64,000 bases of DNA from a bacterium A37T11 (GTDB taxonomy: Bacteria; Bacteroidota; Bacteroidia; Sphingobacteriales; Sphingobacteriaceae): the NCBI GenBank assembly GCA_900109895.1, contig FOBR01000002.1, forward strand, positions 62,001-126,000. The letters run 5' to 3'. The position numbers and the translations under genes were made by a program. Below, one piece after another: positions 1-8,219 of the stretch (the stretch's first letter is position 1; every line of letters begins with the position of its first letter). Below the pieces are notes generated by a model that saw only the letters and a list, made by a program, of their open reading frames with translations, did no database searches and was not told where the DNA came from.

Positions 1-746
<746 letters not shown>

Positions 747-780
747 GATTGATCTTTTAAAGATCCATTATTAACGTAAA

Positions 781-812
781 AAATAGGTAGTGCTAAAACT
801 CACTACCTATTT
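781..812. terminator. Bidirectional terminator between gap and cutC
   Basis: A perfect 12-bp inverted repeat, 781-792 pairing with 801-812, closes an 8-base loop between two convergent genes. T-rich sequence follows on the plus strand and an A run precedes it, giving a U tract in either direction. The stem ends on the first base of the cutC stop codon (812-814). Confidence 0.8.
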
Positions 813-1546
813 TAATTTTTTATTTTTTTTATCCTTTCCATTACGGCCCTGATTTGGCCCACTAGGCTTTCCTGTACGGCCCCCATATTTTTGAGGTCGG
901 GGTTTTGATAGGTCATATGACTGGGCACTGCACCCTTGGCAGAGGTATGAAATTCGCTAGCACCTGTGTAAGCGGCCAGCGTAGCGATGTTATCCGCATT
1001 AACGCCTGATCCCACCATAATCCGGATCCGGCCGGCCGATTTTTCTACCAATTGCTTTATTAATTTCTTTCCCTCTTCAGCTGTATTTTTCTGCCCACTA
1101 GTCAAAATCCGCTCACAACCACAGGTGATAATATCTTCCAATGCCTCAAGCGGATCGCGGGTAGTATCAAAAGCCCGGTGAAAAGTGACCTTCATCGGCT
1201 CAGCCAACTCTACCAATTCCCGTGTCCGTGGCAAATCAACCCGTCCGTTGGGAAGTAATAAGCCGATCACCACCCCGTCACATGCCAAGTCTCTGCACAA
1301 CAGAATGTCTTCTTTCATGATCTCAAATTCATCTGTTGAATAACAGAAATCACCAGCACGTGGACGGATTAATACATAAACCGCAATATTGGGTAGCTCA
1401 ACGGTCTTAGCAATTTGTCCATAGGAAGGAGTAGTACCCCCTTCTTGTAGGTTGGTACACAGTTCTACCCGATTCGCTCCGGCCAGCTGTGCCGCTTTAG
1501 CCGAGACATAGCTGGCAGCACATATTTCTAAAAACTTCTCAGGCAT
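812..1546 (-). CDS. cutC: CutC family protein
   Basis: This is a 244-residue TIM-barrel protein of the CutC family, named for copper homeostasis in E. coli although the biochemical role is unsettled. Family motifs seen are EICAASYVSA near the N-terminus, GANRVELC, VLIRPR.GDF, TFHRAFD and RILTSGQ. An upstream in-frame GTG at 1564 would add six residues, but the ATG at 1546 starts at the position usual for the family. The gene lies 24 bases after the glycosylasparaginase stop on the same strand, so the two are probably cotranscribed. The family call is firm; a role in copper is only inherited from the name. Confidence 0.93.
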   Translation of the reverse strand: MPEKFLEICAASYVSAKAAQLAGANRVELCTNLQEGGTTPSYGQIAKTVELPNIAVYVLIRPRAGDFCYSTDEFEIMKEDILLCRDLACDGVVIGLLLPNGRVDLPRTRELVELAEPMKVTFHRAFDTTRDPLEALEDIITCGCERILTSGQKNTAEEGKKLIKQLVEKSAGRIRIMVGSGVNADNIATLAAYTGASEFHTSAKGAVPSHMTYQNPDLKNMGAVQESLVGQIRAVMERIKKIKN

Positions 1547-1570
1547 TGTCTTTAAATCTACCACTGTTTC

Positions 1571-2593
1571 TCAGTAAACGCATTTTCCATTAATCAGTAG
1601 GTCTTGTTTTTCAGTGTTGCATACGGCATAAGAGAACCCCTTTTGCAATGCATAAGCCCCGTATTCTCCTTTTTTGTTCAAAGCCAGGAAGCCTACTTGG
1701 ATATCTTTAGCCGTTTCCGGTTTCTTATGGATAATGCGTTCTACCGCTTCCCGGCAGGCCTCTTCCGGGCTGCGGCCCTGCCGCATGAGCTCCACCACCA
1801 GAAAGCTGCCCACATTGCGTATAACTTCTTCACCTACGCCGGTAGCTGTAGCCCCCCCCACTTCATTATCTATATACAGACCGGCGCCTATGATGGGGCT
1901 ATCACCCACACGACCGCGCATTTTAAAGGCCATGCCGCTTGTAGTACACGCCCCCCCCAGGTTGCCATGGGCATCCAATGCCAGCATGCCAATGGTATCG
2001 TGGTTATACTGGTTGCCGGGCAACCGCTCCGCCGCAAATGTTTTGTTCTCGATGTTGATAATGGGTTTATATTTCTTTTCCTTTAGCCATTCTTTCCAGG
2101 CCTTCTCACTTTCAGGGGTAAGAAGATTTTCTAACTCAAAGCCATTCTCCCGTGCAAACTGCTGCGCACCTTCGCCTACCAGCATTACGTGCGGCGTTTT
2201 ATCCATGACCATTCGAGCCACAGAGATGGCGTGGGTAATACCCTCCAGCGCAGCCACAGATCCGCAGTTTCCCAGGTGATCCATGATGCATGCATCCAGG
2301 GATACATGCCCGTCACGGTCAGGAAAGCCTCCTTTGCCGATAGTTTGGATCCGGATGTCGGCCTCAGGTGTACGTACACCTTTTTCTACTGCGTCAATTG
2401 CCAGGCCTCCGTGGCTTAGAACCTGCCAGGCATCTTTGTTAGCCGCTATACCAAAATCCCAGGTGGATATCACGATTGGATGGACATTAAAGACATCCCT
2501 GATCGGTAAAGTTTTCCGCAATTCATATATTTCGCCTGCACTTATCGCAGGGACCAGCAAAGCGCTGTTTTTTAAAAACTTTCTCCTGTCCAT
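1571..2593 (-). CDS. N4-(beta-N-acetylglucosaminyl)-L-asparaginase (glycosylasparaginase)
   Basis: This Ntn hydrolase cleaves the GlcNAc-asparagine bond of N-linked glycopeptides. The start chosen, at 2593, gives 340 residues opening with MDRRKFLKNSALLVPA, a Tat-like export signal common in this family; a start at 2635 would place extra residues in front of that signal. The autoprocessing site is the Thr of HDTIGMLALD, near residue 200, where the precursor would split into alpha and beta chains. GG.TATG.GE is the conserved substrate-side loop. Two runs of eight G on the coding strand (1852-1859 and 1951-1958) encode Gly-Gly pairs. It sits upstream of cutC in an apparent two-gene operon. The protein is probably periplasmic and acts in glycoprotein scavenging. 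Confidence 0.93.
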   Translation of the reverse strand: MDRRKFLKNSALLVPAISAGEIYELRKTLPIRDVFNVHPIVISTWDFGIAANKDAWQVLSHGGLAIDAVEKGVRTPEADIRIQTIGKGGFPDRDGHVSLDACIMDHLGNCGSVAALEGITHAISVARMVMDKTPHVMLVGEGAQQFARENGFELENLLTPESEKAWKEWLKEKKYKPIINIENKTFAAERLPGNQYNHDTIGMLALDAHGNLGGACTTSGMAFKMRGRVGDSPIIGAGLYIDNEVGGATATGVGEEVIRNVGSFLVVELMRQGRSPEEACREAVERIIHKKPETAKDIQVGFLALNKKGEYGAYALQKGFSYAVCNTEKQDLLINGKCVY

Positions 2594-2660
2594 ATTAATT
2601 ACAGATTTTGAAACTCGATGTAGGTTTCCCGGCAACGTTAAGCATATACATTCAATAAAT

Positions 2661-2668
2661 CAAATATA
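2661..2668 (-). promoter_or_regulatory. Candidate -7 box for the glycosylasparaginase-cutC operon
   Basis: The minus strand reads TATATTTG here, matching the Bacteroidota -7 consensus TAnnTTTG. Transcription would begin near 2654, about 60 bases before the start codon. I see no good TTTG at the -33 distance, so support is moderate. Confidence 0.4.
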
Positions 2669-2762
2669 TTTAGCGTCTTTAAAAGTTTCTGTTCAACAGA
2701 GTAAATAAACTACGCCCGTAAATAAATATTCGCCGGATGAATGTTCATTAATAGAATAAAAT

Positions 2763-3089
2763 TTACAGGTATTTCAGGAAAGCCCAAAAAGGTCGGTGGT
2801 GCAAATAATCTGATTGTATTTCCTGCTTGTAAGCTTCCCGTTCAAAAGAGATATTCAAATACGCTTGCTGTTTATTCCGATAGCGTATATATCGTAAATA
2901 ATATTCTGTTATATACCAAATATAAAAAGGTATTATAAGCATCTCCAACTGCTGTTTGTGATGGATACGCTCATGTTGGATAAGGTGATCAGGAAGCGCT
3001 TTATTTTTGTAGCGCCGATTGATCAGAATGAATGGCCAAAGGGCCATACCGTTAATTTGGCTACCTGAACGGATAAGATAAAGCTTCAC
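2763..3089 (-). CDS. Small membrane-associated protein with an HExxH motif
   Basis: This is a 108-residue protein starting at GTG; an internal ATG at 3047 would leave too little before the first conserved-looking block. HERIH at residues 39-43 fits the zinc-protease pattern HExxH, and a later FEREAYKQE segment could supply a third Glu ligand. A hydrophobic stretch around residues 50-66 looks like one membrane segment. Similar short proteins of unknown function are common in Bacteroidota. It begins 19 bases after the purH stop on the same strand, so it is likely read with purN-purH. Whether it is a protease cannot be told from the sequence. Confidence 0.7.
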   Translation of the reverse strand: MKLYLIRSGSQINGMALWPFILINRRYKNKALPDHLIQHERIHHKQQLEMLIIPFYIWYITEYYLRYIRYRNKQQAYLNISFEREAYKQEIQSDYLHHRPFWAFLKYL

Positions 3090-3108
3090 GCGTGGTTTAG
3101 AAAATTAA

Positions 3109-4635
3109 TCAATGCTTAAAGTGCCGTACGCCACTGATAAGCATAGAAATGCCTTTATCATTGGCTGTCTCTATGGATAATTTATCATTAATGGAACCTC
3201 CGGGTTGAAGAATGGCAACTATGCCGGCCTTGGCGCCAATCTCCACGCAATCGGGAAAAGGGAAAAATGCATCGGAAGCCATGACAGCACCATGTAGGTC
3301 AAAGCCAAAACTGCCTGCTTTTTCGATCGCCTGTTTAAGAGCGTCCACACGGGAGGTTTGACCTACACCGCTTGCTAAAAGCTGCCCGCCTTTAGCAAGG
3401 ACAATAGTATTTGATTTGGTGTGTTTCACAATCTTATTCGCAAACGCCAAGTCTTTGAGCTCTTCAGCTTTTGGTTGGCGTTCCGTAACAAGTTTCATTT
3501 TTTCTTCTGATTCAATTGCAAGATCTTTATCCTGTTCAATCACCCCATTTAACAGCGTTTTAAACTGTTTGCTGGGCAGAGTAATTGGTTTATGCTTTAA
3601 TAAAATGCGATTTTTTTTACTTTTCAATATTTGAAGTGCGCGTTCATCAAAAGAAGGTGCGATCAGAACTTCAAAGAAAAGTTTGTTGATTTCTGAGGCA
3701 GTAGCCTCATCAATTTCTCTGTTGCAAATTAATACTCCACCAAAGGCTGAAACGGGATCGCAGGCCAAGGCATCCTTCCAAGCACTCAGCAGGTCTTTTC
3801 TGCTGGCTACTCCGCAAGCATTTGTATGCTTTAATATAACAAAGGTAGGCTCATTAAACTCATCTATGAGCGCTACAGCCGCATCAATGTCTACAAGGTT
3901 ATTATAGGAAAGTTCTTTGCCATTCAGTTTTTCAAAAATCTCTTCAAGGTCACCATAAAAAACCCCTTTTTGATGTGGATTTTCGCCATAGCGGAGCACT
4001 TTAAAACGTTGTTCACTATATTTGAGCACATTTAAAGGTTCCTCTTGGTTAAAATATTGGAAGATGGCGGTATCATAGTGTGAAGAGATATTGAAGGCTT
4101 TTTTGGCAAATATTTTGCGTTGTGCCAAGGTAGTATACCCTTCATTTTCTATTAACATATTTTCAAGTGTGACATAGTCGGATTTGCTGGACAGGATGAC
4201 CACATCGTTGTAATTTTTGGCAGCCGCACGTATGAGGGAGATGCCTCCAATATCTATTTTTTCAATGATCTCTTCTTCAGATGCCCCTGAGGCTACAGTT
4301 TCTTCAAATGGATAAAGGTCTACAATAACCAAATCAATTTCTGGTATTTCGTACCTATCTAATTGTTCCTTGTCTGACTGGAGGGGCCTGCGGGAAAGGA
4401 TCCCTCCAAATACTTTTGGATGCAATGTTTTTACACGTCCGCCTAAAATTGACGGATATCCCGTCAGATCTTCAACGGCAATAACAGGTATACCCAGATC
4501 ATTTATAAATTTCTCCGTTCCACCGGTAGAATAAATAGTCACACCTCCCTGATTCAGAAGATGGACCAGAGATGCCAAATTATCTTTAGAATAAACGGAA
4601 ATTAATGCGGTTTTAATTTTTACCGGCCTGCTCAT
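3109..4635 (-). CDS. purH: Bifunctional AICAR formyltransferase / IMP cyclohydrolase
   Basis: This enzyme carries out the last two steps of de novo IMP synthesis: formylation of AICAR with 10-formyl-tetrahydrofolate, then ring closure. The N-terminal MGS-like cyclohydrolase domain covers roughly residues 1-190 and includes GGTEKFI and GGRVKTLHPK. The formyltransferase domain follows, with the active-site motif KHTNACG and near the C-terminus DAFFPFPD. The start at 4635 (MSRPVKIK) gives 508 residues, the normal family length; the in-frame ATG at 4659 only adds a poor leader. It lies 54 bases after purN on the same strand, forming a purine operon. Confidence 0.97.
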   Translation of the reverse strand: MSRPVKIKTALISVYSKDNLASLVHLLNQGGVTIYSTGGTEKFINDLGIPVIAVEDLTGYPSILGGRVKTLHPKVFGGILSRRPLQSDKEQLDRYEIPEIDLVIVDLYPFEETVASGASEEEIIEKIDIGGISLIRAAAKNYNDVVILSSKSDYVTLENMLIENEGYTTLAQRKIFAKKAFNISSHYDTAIFQYFNQEEPLNVLKYSEQRFKVLRYGENPHQKGVFYGDLEEIFEKLNGKELSYNNLVDIDAAVALIDEFNEPTFVILKHTNACGVASRKDLLSAWKDALACDPVSAFGGVLICNREIDEATASEINKLFFEVLIAPSFDERALQILKSKKNRILLKHKPITLPSKQFKTLLNGVIEQDKDLAIESEEKMKLVTERQPKAEELKDLAFANKIVKHTKSNTIVLAKGGQLLASGVGQTSRVDALKQAIEKAGSFGFDLHGAVMASDAFFPFPDCVEIGAKAGIVAILQPGGSINDKLSIETANDKGISMLISGVRHFKH

Positions 4636-4689
4636 TGCTGCATTTTTAAGAAAGCGCAAAAGTAATGATTTAATTTGAAGATGGGAAGA

Positions 4690-5271
4690 TCATTCTTCTG
4701 GTAATTTTCTGACAATGGCTTCTACAATCCGAGGATAATGTTGGTGCTCGAGATGCTGACCTTTAAAACGTACGGTTTCAATGTCGTCGCCAGGTTCAAT
4801 TTTAAAACGTGCCTGATAAATGATTTCCCCTTCATCGAAATGCTCATTTACAAAGTGAATAGTAATTCCTGATTCGGATTCACCAGCAGCAATAACTGCA
4901 CGATGAACTTTATCACCATACATGCCCTTGCCTCCATATGCAGGCAATAAAGAAGGATGTATATTTATGATCCGGTTAGGAAAAGCTTTTAAAAGATTTT
5001 GTGGTATCAGCCATAAGAAACCGGCAAGAATTATCAGATCGATATTTGCCCGACGAAGCAACTCAACTATTTCATCGCTTTCATATAAATCCCGTTTGTC
5101 AAATACTTGAGACGGAATCTCAAAATTGTCCGCTCGCTGCAGCACAAAAGCCTCAGGGTTATTAGAAAGGATGAGAACAACTTCAGCATCTGCATGCCTT
5201 TTGAAATGTTCCATGATCTTTTGGGCATTTGAACCCGAACCTGAGGCAAAGATAGCGATCCGTTTTTTCAA
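4690..5271 (-). CDS. purN: Phosphoribosylglycinamide formyltransferase
   Basis: This enzyme formylates GAR with 10-formyl-tetrahydrofolate, the third step of purine synthesis. Active-site residues are visible as the Asn and His of INIHPSLLPAYGG and the Asp of the later VNEHFDEGE motif. No ATG is available near the N-terminus. The TTG at 5271 starts the protein at LKKRIAIFASGSGSN, directly on the first beta strand, and gives 193 residues, a normal length. A second TTG at 5304 lies inside a consensus -7 promoter box, so it would not be transcribed as a start. It is the first gene of the purN-purH group. Confidence 0.94.
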   Translation of the reverse strand: MKKRIAIFASGSGSNAQKIMEHFKRHADAEVVLILSNNPEAFVLQRADNFEIPSQVFDKRDLYESDEIVELLRRANIDLIILAGFLWLIPQNLLKAFPNRIINIHPSLLPAYGGKGMYGDKVHRAVIAAGESESGITIHFVNEHFDEGEIIYQARFKIEPGDDIETVRFKGQHLEHQHYPRIVEAIVRKLPEE

Positions 5272-5301
5272 TATTATATTCTTACTGTGTTGACGAAGTA
5301 C

Positions 5302-5309
5302 CAAAGATA
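5302..5309 (-). promoter_or_regulatory. -7 promoter box of purN
   Basis: The minus strand reads TATCTTTG, an exact match to the Bacteroidota TAnnTTTG box. Transcription would start near 5295, leaving a leader of about 24 bases before the TTG at 5271. The box overlaps the upstream TTG at 5304 and thereby argues against that start. The -33 element is weak. Confidence 0.55.
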
Positions 5310-5333
5310 TAAATTTTGCTCGATAATTACAGG

Positions 5334-6077
5334 TTAAATCCCCAATACTTCTTTTAATTTAACATAACCTGTTTTACTGACTGGTACTTTATCTCCATTA
5401 TTTAGGATCACAATATGGCTGTCCTTCTCCAAGGGCTCCAATTTAACAATGGCGTCAATGGTTACAATAAATGAGCGATGGATCCTTATAAAAATGGCTG
5501 GATCCAGTTCCTGTTCAAAATATGCCATTGTTTTGTTTTTAAGAAACCGGCCTTCATTGGTGTGGATCTGAACATAATCATCGTCTGCAGATAAGTAAAT
5601 AATATTGTATACCGGAATAATTTTAATCTTGCTCCCAGTTTTCACAACTACGCGCTCTAGTCTGTTTTGCGGACTATGCAGGTTATTAAGTAATTTTTGC
5701 GTATTTTCTTTTTCGGTTTGTATTTGTTGCTGATCTAAGAATTTGGATATAGCCTTATTAAAGCGCACTTTTGTAATGGGTTTGAGTAAATAATCTACCG
5801 CGTGTTGTTCAAAGGCGCGGATGGCAAATTCATCAAAAGCTGTAGTAAAAATAACCGCTGGGGGTTTATCAAAAAGCTCCAGCATTTCGAAGCCATTAAT
5901 CTTGGGCATTTGTACATCTAGAAAAATAAGGTCAGGATCGTGTTGTAGGATAGCCTTAGCGCCTTCAAAACCATCGTTACATTCTTCTGCAATAACTATT
6001 GAAGGATAGCTTTCCAAATATTCTGCGAGAATACTTCGTGCCAACGGCTCATCGTCAATGAGTAAAATATTGATCAT
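5334..6077 (-). CDS. LytTR family response regulator
   Basis: This is a DNA-binding response regulator of 247 residues. The receiver domain (about 1-120) has the acidic pair IDDE, the phosphorylation site Asp54 in FLDVQMPKINGFE, Thr in FTTAFDE and Lys in YLLKPI. The C-terminal LytTR domain (about 140-245) includes FIRIHRSFIVTIDAI and the usual DGYV-like DDYVQIHT segment. Its start overlaps the stop of the kinase gene by four bases (ATGA), the hallmark of a translationally coupled pair. It probably acts on its own operon and possibly on the neighbouring secreted glycosidase through sites in 8105-8152. Confidence 0.96.
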   Translation of the reverse strand: MINILLIDDEPLARSILAEYLESYPSIVIAEECNDGFEGAKAILQHDPDLIFLDVQMPKINGFEMLELFDKPPAVIFTTAFDEFAIRAFEQHAVDYLLKPITKVRFNKAISKFLDQQQIQTEKENTQKLLNNLHSPQNRLERVVVKTGSKIKIIPVYNIIYLSADDDYVQIHTNEGRFLKNKTMAYFEQELDPAIFIRIHRSFIVTIDAIVKLEPLEKDSHIVILNNGDKVPVSKTGYVKLKEVLGI

Positions 6078-7126
6078 GATTGTGGGATTTTTAGTATACT
6101 GGTAAAGACATTATCGGTAATTCGAGTTTGTAAAAGATCTGTTCGGCCAAATAATAAGTATAAACGGCGGTTTACACCACGCAAACCAAAACCGGTTCCT
6201 TTGCGAGGGGCGTTTTTTGTTGAATCAAATGGGTTCGTCACAGAAATCTCAAGCTGATAACCCTTATAACTAGCTTCGATACATACGGTCACTTTTCCAA
6301 TAGTGTCATATAATCCAAATTTAATGGCATTTTCTACTAAAGGTTGCAAAATCATGGCGGGTAACAACAGCTGCTGGCAGCTTTTATCATATTGAACGTA
6401 GGTATCAAGTCGATGACCAAAACGTACTTTTTCAATTTCCAGATATAGCTGGAGGTGATCTAACTCATCTTTTAGAGGGATAAGCTGCTGGTCATCTTTA
6501 CGAAGTGTACCCCTTAAAAAATCAGAAAGTTGAAAGGTCATATTTCTGGCTTCCTCCGGTTGGCGGCCTATGAGAGCAATAATGGAATTTAAACTGTTAA
6601 ATAAAAAATGTGGTTGCAACTGCTGTCGCAAATTGTAAAGTTCAGCTTCGCGAGCTAAGCGCTCAGCATCGGCTTTTCGCTGTTCATTCTCTTTTTGGTT
6701 TTGTTGTAAATTCCAAAGAATATGAATCGTGGCAATCCAGGCGATAATAATAGCAATTAAGCAAAAACGAATAGGCAACGTATGATCAAATGCGGTTAGA
6801 TAGTCGCCTCCGACTATAAAATACGCGATCGTATATCTTGTGGCAAGCAATGCCAATATCGTTAAACATAATCCCCAGATGGAAATATAGATATATCGAT
6901 CTTTTTTTGGAAGGTAATATATAAGACCATTAGCCATTATATAGCATGCCACACCCACATAAGTGCCACTGATGATGCTATCTTGAAATGAATTACTATT
7001 TGAGGTGCCGAACCACCAAAGCAGTGCACTTTGTATAATTATCCATCCAATCCATATTACCAAGCAGGTAAAAGGTATAAGTCTTAATTTGGAATGGGTA
7101 TTTTGGAAAGGTGACACGTCCTGCAA
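6074..7126 (-). CDS. LytS-type sensor histidine kinase
   Basis: This is a membrane histidine kinase of the His_kinase (PF06580) type. Four hydrophobic segments occupy about residues 17-140, followed by a short coiled coil (about 142-165). The dimerisation/phosphoacceptor block has His173 in QLQPHFLFNSLNSI, and the ATPase domain has LVENAIKFG and a terminal GFGLRGVNRRL. It has no extracellular sensor domain of any size, so sensing is likely through the membrane segments or the LiaF-like partner. No ATG lies at the N-terminus: the start is TTG at 7126 or GTG at 7117. It begins 22 bases after the LiaF-like gene and overlaps the regulator gene by four bases. Confidence 0.94.
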   Translation of the reverse strand: MQDVSPFQNTHSKLRLIPFTCLVIWIGWIIIQSALLWWFGTSNSNSFQDSIISGTYVGVACYIMANGLIYYLPKKDRYIYISIWGLCLTILALLATRYTIAYFIVGGDYLTAFDHTLPIRFCLIAIIIAWIATIHILWNLQQNQKENEQRKADAERLAREAELYNLRQQLQPHFLFNSLNSIIALIGRQPEEARNMTFQLSDFLRGTLRKDDQQLIPLKDELDHLQLYLEIEKVRFGHRLDTYVQYDKSCQQLLLPAMILQPLVENAIKFGLYDTIGKVTVCIEASYKGYQLEISVTNPFDSTKNAPRKGTGFGLRGVNRRLYLLFGRTDLLQTRITDNVFTSILKIPQS

Positions 7127-7148
7127 ATAAAGTTATATGCCGATATAA

Positions 7149-8012
7149 TTACACACTTTTAATCGTTATGCCTCCGAAAATAGAGGTGCCTTTAATATAA
7201 AGGATTCGAGTGTCATCGGGAATGACATTAAAAGTGAAACGCTGATCTTCTACTCCTCCAAAGACCGCAGCCATTTCAGGATGTACGTTCCAATGGGCTG
7301 GAATAATTATTTTAGTACCTCCAAATATTTGAACCACTTCCAATACAACCGGTCCTTGGATATCCGCGTGCATTAGATTAATTTCGGCTCCGCCCATAAT
7401 ATTGACAATTTCTCCGCCTTTAAAATTATTGGATATGACATTTTTTTTGACATTTCCAAAAATGGAAACTGAATCAATATATTCAGCAGTATTTATAGGC
7501 TGATTTATGTCCGGGTTTTCTTCACCGGGCACTGAATGTTTTTTACCATCTCTTGGCTCCCCGATGGGGCGATCGTTGTCGGCAGTATTTATATTTACAC
7601 GTTTATCCCAGTCATATTTTTTTGAATAAAAATTTTTTGTACTGCCATCTCCACCAGAATTAGGTAAGTTTCGATGATGGGATCTGCCAAATATTAACCA
7701 GGATCCCATTACAATAATTAAAATAGGCCAAAAAAGCCGACCGATACTAAAATTAGTATAATTGCTAAGCAGACAAAAAATGCCTATTCCCAGTAATATG
7801 AAAGAGGCAGGTTTTTTGAAATTGGTTCTACCTCCGATAATCAGTCCAATGATGATCATAAAAATAGGCCAGCTAAAAATCCATTCTGGAAAATAAATAA
7901 AAATATTTAGTTGTTTAACCAAAATTAAAGCACCAATAAAGATAATAAAGATGCCAGTCCAAACTCTGCTTGAATTTGATTTATATGATAATCTATTTTT
8001 ATCTGATTCCAT
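7149..8012 (-). CDS. LiaF-like membrane protein
   Basis: A protein of 287 residues. Four hydrophobic segments lie in about residues 18-110 (the DUF5668/LiaF membrane domain). After a polar linker, the C-terminal half contains five spaced repeats of a hydrophobic-G-G pattern (SIFGNV, NIMGGA, QIFGGT, AVFGGV, SIFGGI), the beta-helix fold seen in the LiaF C-terminal domain. In Firmicutes LiaF restrains the LiaS kinase during cell-envelope stress. Here it is the first gene of an operon with a LytS-type kinase and LytTR regulator, which suggests a similar sensing role. The start at 8012 (MESDKNRL) is chosen because the 8054 alternative lies at the expected transcription start. Confidence 0.85.
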   Translation of the reverse strand: MESDKNRLSYKSNSSRVWTGIFIIFIGALILVKQLNIFIYFPEWIFSWPIFMIIIGLIIGGRTNFKKPASFILLGIGIFCLLSNYTNFSIGRLFWPILIIVMGSWLIFGRSHHRNLPNSGGDGSTKNFYSKKYDWDKRVNINTADNDRPIGEPRDGKKHSVPGEENPDINQPINTAEYIDSVSIFGNVKKNVISNNFKGGEIVNIMGGAEINLMHADIQGPVVLEVVQIFGGTKIIIPAHWNVHPEMAAVFGGVEDQRFTFNVIPDDTRILYIKGTSIFGGITIKSV

Positions 8013-8065
8013 TTTTTTATTAATTAAAGTTGCCAACAGTTTACCTAAAACCAACCATTAATAAT

Positions 8066-8095
8066 CAAAGATACCTACTAATTTACTTTTCACAA
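8066..8095 (-). promoter_or_regulatory. Promoter of the LiaF-like/LytS/LytTR operon
   Basis: The minus strand has TATCTTTG at 8073-8066 and TTG at 8095-8093, separated by 19 bases, which matches the Bacteroidota promoter. Transcription should start near 8059, giving a leader of about 47 bases. Confidence 0.6.
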
Positions 8096-8124
8096 CAACA
8101 TACGGGTTACCGTTGTAAAAAAAT

Positions 8125-8152
8125 CGGTAAATAACAATTATTTACCGGTAAA
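8125..8152. promoter_or_regulatory. Candidate operator with CGGTAAA repeats
   Basis: CGGTAAA occurs at 8125-8131 and 8146-8152, exactly 21 bases apart, and inverted at 8141-8147. Together these form a 10-bp inverted repeat (8125-8134 with 8138-8147) and a 12-bp perfect palindrome (8141-8152). Relative to the operon promoter the repeats lie near -66 and -87. LytTR regulators bind direct repeats spaced about two helical turns apart, so this is a plausible site for the regulator at 5334, shared with the divergent gene at 8220. Confidence 0.4.
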
Positions 8153-8219
8153 ACAGTTTCTCAGAAGCAGGATGGTGGCCTGGTTTTTGATTAATTATTC
8201 AATATGAATTGTTTAAGAT

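Noticed and set aside
750-764. Palindrome GATCTTTTAAAGATC after gap
   Set aside because: It is short, lacks a U tract and lies before the much stronger 781-812 hairpin; no function can be argued.
1852-1958. Two C8 tracts inside the glycosylasparaginase gene as phase-variation sites
   Set aside because: Both encode conserved Gly-Gly pairs on the coding strand, so they are explained by the protein sequence.
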